Source: Oceanobacillus timonensis (GTDB lineage Bacteria > Bacillota > Bacilli > Bacillales > Amphibacillaceae). Taken from it: a stretch of 64,000 nucleotides of DNA. Position 1 is the first letter of the stretch. The number at the start of each line of letters is the position of its first letter. Positions 59,940-64,000 of this stretch are shown in pieces. The DNA is taken from contig NZ_LT800497.1 of NCBI RefSeq assembly GCF_900166635.1, forward strand, positions 596,303 through 660,302, read 5' to 3'. Position numbers and translations under genes: made by a program. The notes under the pieces were generated by a model, which worked only from the letters and a program-made list of their open reading frames with translations, did no database searches and had not been told where the DNA came from.

Positions 59940-61268
59940 ATGAAAAACCTAGCAGTAGCCGGAACAGGCTACGTCGGCCTTGTAACCGGCGTGTGCATGG
60001 CAGAAAACGGGCATAACGTAACATGTGTAGACATAGATGAACAAAAAGTAAAAACAATGCGAGAAGGCATTTCTCCAATCTATGAAGTCGGATTGGAGGA
60101 ATTAATGCGCAAAAATATAGATGCAGGAAGATTGCATTTTACTACAGATTATCATGCTGCGTATAAAAATGCGGATGCTGTATTTATTGGTGTTGGTACA
60201 CCTGAAAAAGAAGATGGATCCGCGAATTTGCAATATGTAGAAACCGTTGCAAAACAAATTGCAGATTCAATTGAAAATGACTGTTTAGTTGTCGTCAAAT
60301 CAACGGTGCCAATTGGTACAAATGATAACCTAGAAGAGCTTATTGGTGATTCACTTGTGCATAATGTAAGAGTCGAAGTAGCATCGAATCCTGAGTTTCT
60401 CGCACAGGGTTCAGCGGTGAGGGATACGTTAGAAGCAGCCCGTATCGTTATTGGTACGGAGAGTGCATGGGCAGAAAACCTCTTAACAGAGATTTATACA
60501 CCATTTAACCTTCCAATTGTATCTGTGAATCGTCGCTCTGCTGAAATGATTAAATATGCTTCTAATGACTTTCTTGCTTTAAAAATTTCTTACATGAATG
60601 ATATTGCTAACCTTTGTGAATTGGTTGGAGCTGATATTCAGGACGTTGCAAAGGGTATGAGTTATGATGAGCGGATTGGCAGCAAATTTTTAAATGCTGG
60701 TATTGGTTACGGAGGATCCTGCTTCCCGAAAGATACAAGTGCTTTAGAGTTTCTTGCTAGACAGTATGGGTATGATCTGCGAACCATGCAGGCAACAATC
60801 AGTATTAATAATGAGCAAAAGTTGAAGCTGTATGAAAAAGCGAAACAACGATTAGCCTCATTCGATGGTCTTAAAGTAGCTGTTCTTGGTTTAACGTTTA
60901 AACCAGGCACAGATGATCTTCGTGAAGCTCCATCCCTTGCAAATGTTCCATTGCTTTTAGAACAAGGGGCAGATATCTATGCTTATGACCCTATCGGAGT
61001 GGAGAACTTCAAGCAATTTTATGCAGAAGGAAGATACGGACAAGGGAATATCACTTATGTAGATAGTCCGGAAAATGCATTAGAAGGAGCTGCAGTATGT
61101 CTTATCTTCACAGAGTGGGGAGAGATTAGAGCAGTAATGCCAAGTCAATATAAAGAGCTTATGGAGTCTCCTTTGGTGTTTGATGGCAGGAATATTTATG
61201 ATCTTCAGGAGATGGCTGATAAAGGCGTGGAGTATCATTCGATTGGCAGGCCGTCAGTTAAGAATTAA
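59940..61268 (+). CDS. ugd: UDP-glucose 6-dehydrogenase
   Basis: A 442-residue TuaD/Ugd-type enzyme that makes UDP-glucuronate from UDP-glucose with two NAD. Motifs are the Rossmann AVAGTGYVGLVTGVCMAENG, VGTPEKEDGSANLQYVE, VKSTVPIGTN, the catalytic-cysteine segment GIGYGGSCFPKDTSALE near residue 260 and LGLTFKPGTDDLREAPS. Its substrate comes from GalU at 2555, and its product is the precursor for teichuronic or teichuronopeptide chains. TAAAGGAGTT precedes the ATG. A fragment of a related gene lies 660 bases downstream, so there was once a second copy. Confidence 0.95.
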   Translation: MKNLAVAGTGYVGLVTGVCMAENGHNVTCVDIDEQKVKTMREGISPIYEVGLEELMRKNIDAGRLHFTTDYHAAYKNADAVFIGVGTPEKEDGSANLQYVETVAKQIADSIENDCLVVVKSTVPIGTNDNLEELIGDSLVHNVRVEVASNPEFLAQGSAVRDTLEAARIVIGTESAWAENLLTEIYTPFNLPIVSVNRRSAEMIKYASNDFLALKISYMNDIANLCELVGADIQDVAKGMSYDERIGSKFLNAGIGYGGSCFPKDTSALEFLARQYGYDLRTMQATISINNEQKLKLYEKAKQRLASFDGLKVAVLGLTFKPGTDDLREAPSLANVPLLLEQGADIYAYDPIGVENFKQFYAEGRYGQGNITYVDSPENALEGAAVCLIFTEWGEIRAVMPSQYKELMESPLVFDGRNIYDLQEMADKGVEYHSIGRPSVKN

Positions 61269-61318
61269 TAAATAGATTAGGTACTGCAGAGTTGAACGAA
61301 TAAGTTATTTAATAGGAC

Positions 61319-61367
61319 TGTCGGATTTCATTGTGATACTATATAATGGAATTCGACAGTTTTTTTC
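61319..61367 (+). terminator. terminator of ugd
   Basis: CTGTCGGATTTCATT pairs with AATGGAATTCGACAG (a few mismatches), followed by seven T. Confidence 0.75.
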
Positions 61368-61481
61368 ATTATGTATGGTACAAAGGTCTGTAAACATGTT
61401 ACCATGGTTTTAAGTTTTAAAATTTGGATTTGCTGGATAATATGAGAAATTTTTATAGTGACGTGATTACAGCCATTCAAA

Positions 61482-61895
61482 TGTACCACCTCTGACATAT
61501 TATTTACCACCTAATGACATGGAATGTATCAGTGAATGACAAGCGTTTACCACTCTGCCTTGTGAATACATATGAGGCAATCGAGTATGCGATAAATATT
61601 ATTCTTTCTCGCCTTTACATGGAGAAGTGGTCATGATAGGCTTTCCAGCCAGGCAAAGTTCATCCCCTTCCTCATTGCCAGTTTTCATGACCATAGAGGC
61701 TCCATGTTAAGGCATTCTGCGTAGGAAGTAGACAAGGAGTATTTTGTATTTTAATTGCCAGTTCACTGCATCAATTAAAGAATCTTAAGTTACTTTTTAG
61801 AATTGGTAATCGTGTTGGCATTGTGTGGTAAATTCTTTGTCTTTGGCAAACGATGGTAAATAACATGGCAAAGGTGGTAAAATCGAGTGGCCGTA
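61482..61895. mobile_element. IS21-like non-coding element A (iteron-ended remnant)
   Basis: The left end begins TGTACCACC and carries TACCAC-type boxes near 61484, 61505, 61527 (degenerate) and 61548, about 21-22 bp apart. The right end carries inverted GTGGTAAA-type boxes near 61825, 61853 and 61874. Multiple 20-22 bp terminal repeats in inverted arrays are typical of IS21-like or Tn7-like ends. No transposase frame survives inside. It contains an imperfect hairpin (61611-61636 with 61685-61713). Confidence 0.5.
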
Positions 61896-61931
61896 ATCAA
61901 TATATCGACTTTGATTAATTGCATATTCTAT

Positions 61932-62065
61932 TTGTATCTGTGAATCGTCGCTCTGCTGAAATAATTAAATATGCTTCGAATGGCTTTCTTGCTTTAAAAG
62001 TTTCTTGCATGAATGATATTGCTAACCTTTGTGAGCTGGTTGGTGCAGATATTCAGGACGTTGCA
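61932..62065 (+). pseudogene. fragment of a second ugd gene
   Basis: 134 bases match ugd positions 60517-60650 with about nine differences. They read VSVNRRSAEIIKYASNGFLA onward to GADIQDVA before a stop. Several differences change conserved residues (Asp to Gly, Tyr to Cys). It is the core of a lost paralogue rather than a fresh copy. It lies between the two IS21-like elements. Confidence 0.85.
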
Positions 62066-62080
62066 TGAGTACGGCGGATG

Positions 62081-62531
62081 ATTTTCACCACTTGTGCAAT
62101 CTTTTTTATCACCTTTTGCGGAGGAATGTACCATTTATTGCGGAGCACTTTACCACACAAAAAAAAGAATTGCCATGGGAGTTGAACTACTTCTGCCATA
62201 GAGTAATTTAGCAGTTTAATTATTGATACAGCAACAATCCCACCACCCTTGACTTTGTTTGTTTTCGTGGTAGTGAACTTTATAGCGGAAAGTAAAATAG
62301 AAGCTTTTATGGCTCTATCCGCATCAATAGTGTATCAAGGACAATCAATTCTAAGCTCTGCTGGCGGGGGCCCCGTCCTCTCCCAGCATTCACTAAGAAT
62401 TGGCACGGCGGTAAAGGGAAAGCAGTTGACACTTTGGTTGATAAGTGCTTCTTCTTCAGTGGTAAAGACTTCCGCAACAGGTGGTAAAACTCTCCGCTTT
62501 TAGTGGTAAAAAATATTGCAAGGTTGGTACA
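62081..62531. mobile_element. IS21-like non-coding element B (iteron-ended remnant)
   Basis: Left-type boxes (CACCAC, TATCACC, GTACCAT, TTTACCAC) lie near 62084, 62107, 62128 and 62149. Right-type GTGGTAAA boxes lie at 62459, 62481 and 62503 with an exact 22-bp period, and a final TTGGTACA at the edge. The outer sequence TGTACCAACC on the minus strand mirrors the TGTACCACC end of element A. The interior shows no credible gene. Confidence 0.5.
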
Positions 62532-62661
62532 TATTGAATGCCATACTCAGCCTTAGTTTTAGAAGGTTTGAAGTTTCTTCGGAATTAGCCTTAAAAATGG
62601 CAAACTGTTTGTTGAATTTATCGCACTTATTTACTTATCTCATACCGAAAAGAAGATGCAG

Positions 62662-62821
62662 GGTCAGATTTATTTAAAAATTGGACCATACAAGGATTGC
62701 TCGATGAATTGGATATTATTGAGCTATTAGAAGCGCTAGGACAGGGACGGGTGTTGGGAGAAATCACAAAAAACAGAAAGAACTTTATCAGAAGCTTGGC
62801 GTTGATATTCCCTCGTTATAA
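62662..62821 (+). pseudogene. C-terminal remnant of a transposase
   Basis: The frame reads DLFKNWTIQGLLDELDIIEL then LEALGQGRVLGEITK. After a frameshift near 62768-62773 it continues KKQKELYQKLGVDIPSL and stop. This is the usual C-terminus of IS1634-type transposases (LLDELD, GEITKKQ-x-LY). The rest of the element is absent. The stretch 61269-62967 has no intact gene. Confidence 0.65.
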
Positions 62822-62967
62822 ATTCCGGGGATACAGGCTATACAGCCAGAATACAAAAAAACATTAATTAATTTTTAAACATTTTATAACGGATTGCTTT
62901 TTCATGCAGGAATTTCCTGCTTTTGGTCGAACAATAATACTTTAGAAAAAAAGGGGAAAGTATAAAA

Positions 62968-63894
62968 ATGCCAGTATATAAAAATGTATTCTTTCATAGA
63001 ATGTTAATGTATAGGAGGTTTTTTAGACAAAACCCGAACGGGAATGAAGTTATGGAAAAAGATTATCAGCCCTTACAACGTCTAGATGAAACATTTATGG
63101 ATTTAATAGATAATTATAGCGAGAATAATTGTCTTCGCTTGAATGGTGAATTTGAAGAGAATGTTGTACTTGAAATCCTCAATGTATCTGAACGTTATAT
63201 TTATGCTCGTATTGGGAAGCAACAAGATATACTTACAGTTCATCTTAGAGATACAGAAACTTTAGAACCATCGGAAATCGAGAGGGTCGGAAATCAGCAG
63301 CTTGAAATATTCACCTATTTATTGATAGAAAGAGAAAATTATATTATTTCTTTTTTAAGAGAGCAATCAGCGCCAAGTATCCAAGAACTTGGCAAGTTAG
63401 TTAGTAATTTCTTAGGACCTAATTGGGAACTTCATTCAGAAATATCAAGTGTGATGATAGATGATGCTATACCAATACTAGCAAACAAAGATATAATAGG
63501 ATCAATGGAATATAAGGTAGCAGTTCCTAGTGATGAACTTTTAGATATTGATCAACTTGGTTTAAATCGACAACAATTTGAAATGCTTACGAATCAGAAA
63601 AATATAGATTTTACTGTGAAATTAGTTGCTGAAAGAAATCGTGATGCTTTTGAAAATAGGGGTGCTTTACGAGGATTTTTTGAAAGTATAGCTGATGTTG
63701 CAAGAAATATAAAAATTAAGGCTAAAAATAATAACGAGTATATGCAAACGTTTAAACTAGAAGACTCGCCATTTACTCGTAATGAAAGATTTGATTTTGA
63801 TCGTGAAGCAGAAAATATACAAAATGAAATTCGAGAAAGGCTAGAGTATGTGTTTGAGACAAATCGTGATGATATTTTAAGGCTTGTAAATTAA
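62968..63894 (+). CDS. hypothetical protein, 308 aa, unrecognised
   Basis: A 308-residue soluble, acidic protein with no membrane segment or signal peptide. It opens MPVYKNVFFHRMLMYRRFFR and has DETFMDLIDNYSENNCLRLN, IYARIGKQQDILTVHLRD and an Asn/Arg-rich C-terminal helical region (IRERLEYVFETNRDDILRLV). I do not recognise the family. An AAAAAGGGGAAAG site precedes the ATG. Base composition is more AT-rich than in the envelope genes, and it follows a patch of decayed mobile DNA. A membrane-protein gene starts 22 bases later. Such soluble-plus-membrane pairs next to mobile DNA are sometimes defence modules, but there is no direct evidence here. Confidence 0.75.
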   Translation: MPVYKNVFFHRMLMYRRFFRQNPNGNEVMEKDYQPLQRLDETFMDLIDNYSENNCLRLNGEFEENVVLEILNVSERYIYARIGKQQDILTVHLRDTETLEPSEIERVGNQQLEIFTYLLIERENYIISFLREQSAPSIQELGKLVSNFLGPNWELHSEISSVMIDDAIPILANKDIIGSMEYKVAVPSDELLDIDQLGLNRQQFEMLTNQKNIDFTVKLVAERNRDAFENRGALRGFFESIADVARNIKIKAKNNNEYMQTFKLEDSPFTRNERFDFDREAENIQNEIRERLEYVFETNRDDILRLVN

Positions 63895-63916
63895 TTTAAG
63901 AGATGAGTTGTTTAAA

Positions 63917-64000
63917 ATGAGTTTAAATAAGCCAAAAAAGAAAAATTATTATCGACGAAATAAGAGCAACATTTTGTTGCTAGTTTTATTAGTAATGATA
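63917..64000 (+). CDS. start of a membrane protein, cut by the window edge
   Basis: The 28 visible codons give a Lys/Asn/Arg-rich start (MSLNKPKKKNYYRRNKS) followed by the beginning of a hydrophobic helix (NILLLVLLVMI). This is typical of a cytoplasmic N-terminus plus a first membrane segment. It begins 22 bases after the preceding gene and is probably cotranscribed with it. Too little is present to name it. Confidence 0.5.
   Translation, partial: MSLNKPKKKNYYRRNKSNILLLVLLVMI

Noticed and set aside
62249..62503. 84-residue plus-strand ORF in the decayed zone
   Set aside because: It covers the iteron boxes of element B, has no ribosome site and resembles no protein.

Overview
The window looks like chromosomal DNA of a low-GC, probably halophilic or alkaliphilic Bacillaceae (Oceanobacillus/Virgibacillus-like). 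The evidence is TagO, TagG/TagH, TagD and LytR-CpsA-Psr wall-polymer genes, a DUF1659-DUF2922-YvrJ group, strong AGGAGG ribosome sites, TTG starts and very acidic exported proteins. This assignment is inference from gene content. The whole window is essentially a cell-envelope locus.

Layout. 0-3.5 kb: a TagO-type initiating phosphotransferase (5' cut by the window edge), a UDP-N-acetylhexosamine 6-dehydrogenase and GalU. 3.6-4.1 kb: a 42-residue ORF with an occluded start and a convergent antisense promoter. 4.2-16.3 kb: five glycosyltransferases, a TagG-like ABC permease, an unusual TagH-like ATPase with two nucleotide-binding domains, and a TupA-like ATP-grasp protein. 16.3-37.6 kb and 51-56 kb: an expansion of ATP-grasp ligases. 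Seven are cyanophycin-synthetase-like, most with a C-terminal acylphosphatase-like domain, and seven are YheC/YheD-like. They are interspersed with two CapA-like proteins and interrupted by one IS66 and one ISL3 element. 38-46.4 kb: two giant secreted autolysins (amidase and glucosaminidase) with acidic 14-residue repeats and 139-residue peptidoglycan-binding repeats. Between them lie DUF1659/DUF2922/YvrJ genes and a sigma-factor gene split by a frame change. 46.5-51 kb: a second TagO, nuclease remnants, a LytR-CpsA-Psr ligase with an acidic repeat tail, and TagD. 56-61 kb: a LysM/NlpC-P60 endopeptidase, NagA and UDP-glucose dehydrogenase. 61.3-63 kb: a decayed zone with IS21-like iteron ends, a ugd fragment and a transposase tail. 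The last kilobase holds an unidentified gene and the start of a membrane protein.

How the genes could work together (inference). TagO primes undecaprenyl phosphate. GalU plus the two sugar dehydrogenases supply uronic acids and glycosyltransferases build a chain. TagG/TagH exports it, LCP attaches it to peptidoglycan, and the autolysins remodel the wall. The ATP-grasp array, led by a TupA-like protein, would add amino acids or peptides, giving a teichuronopeptide-like polymer. An array of about 15 ATP-grasp proteins, many carrying a degenerate acylphosphatase-like domain and a shared Ser-x-Ser-Trp-Lys tail, is the best candidate here for an undescribed system.
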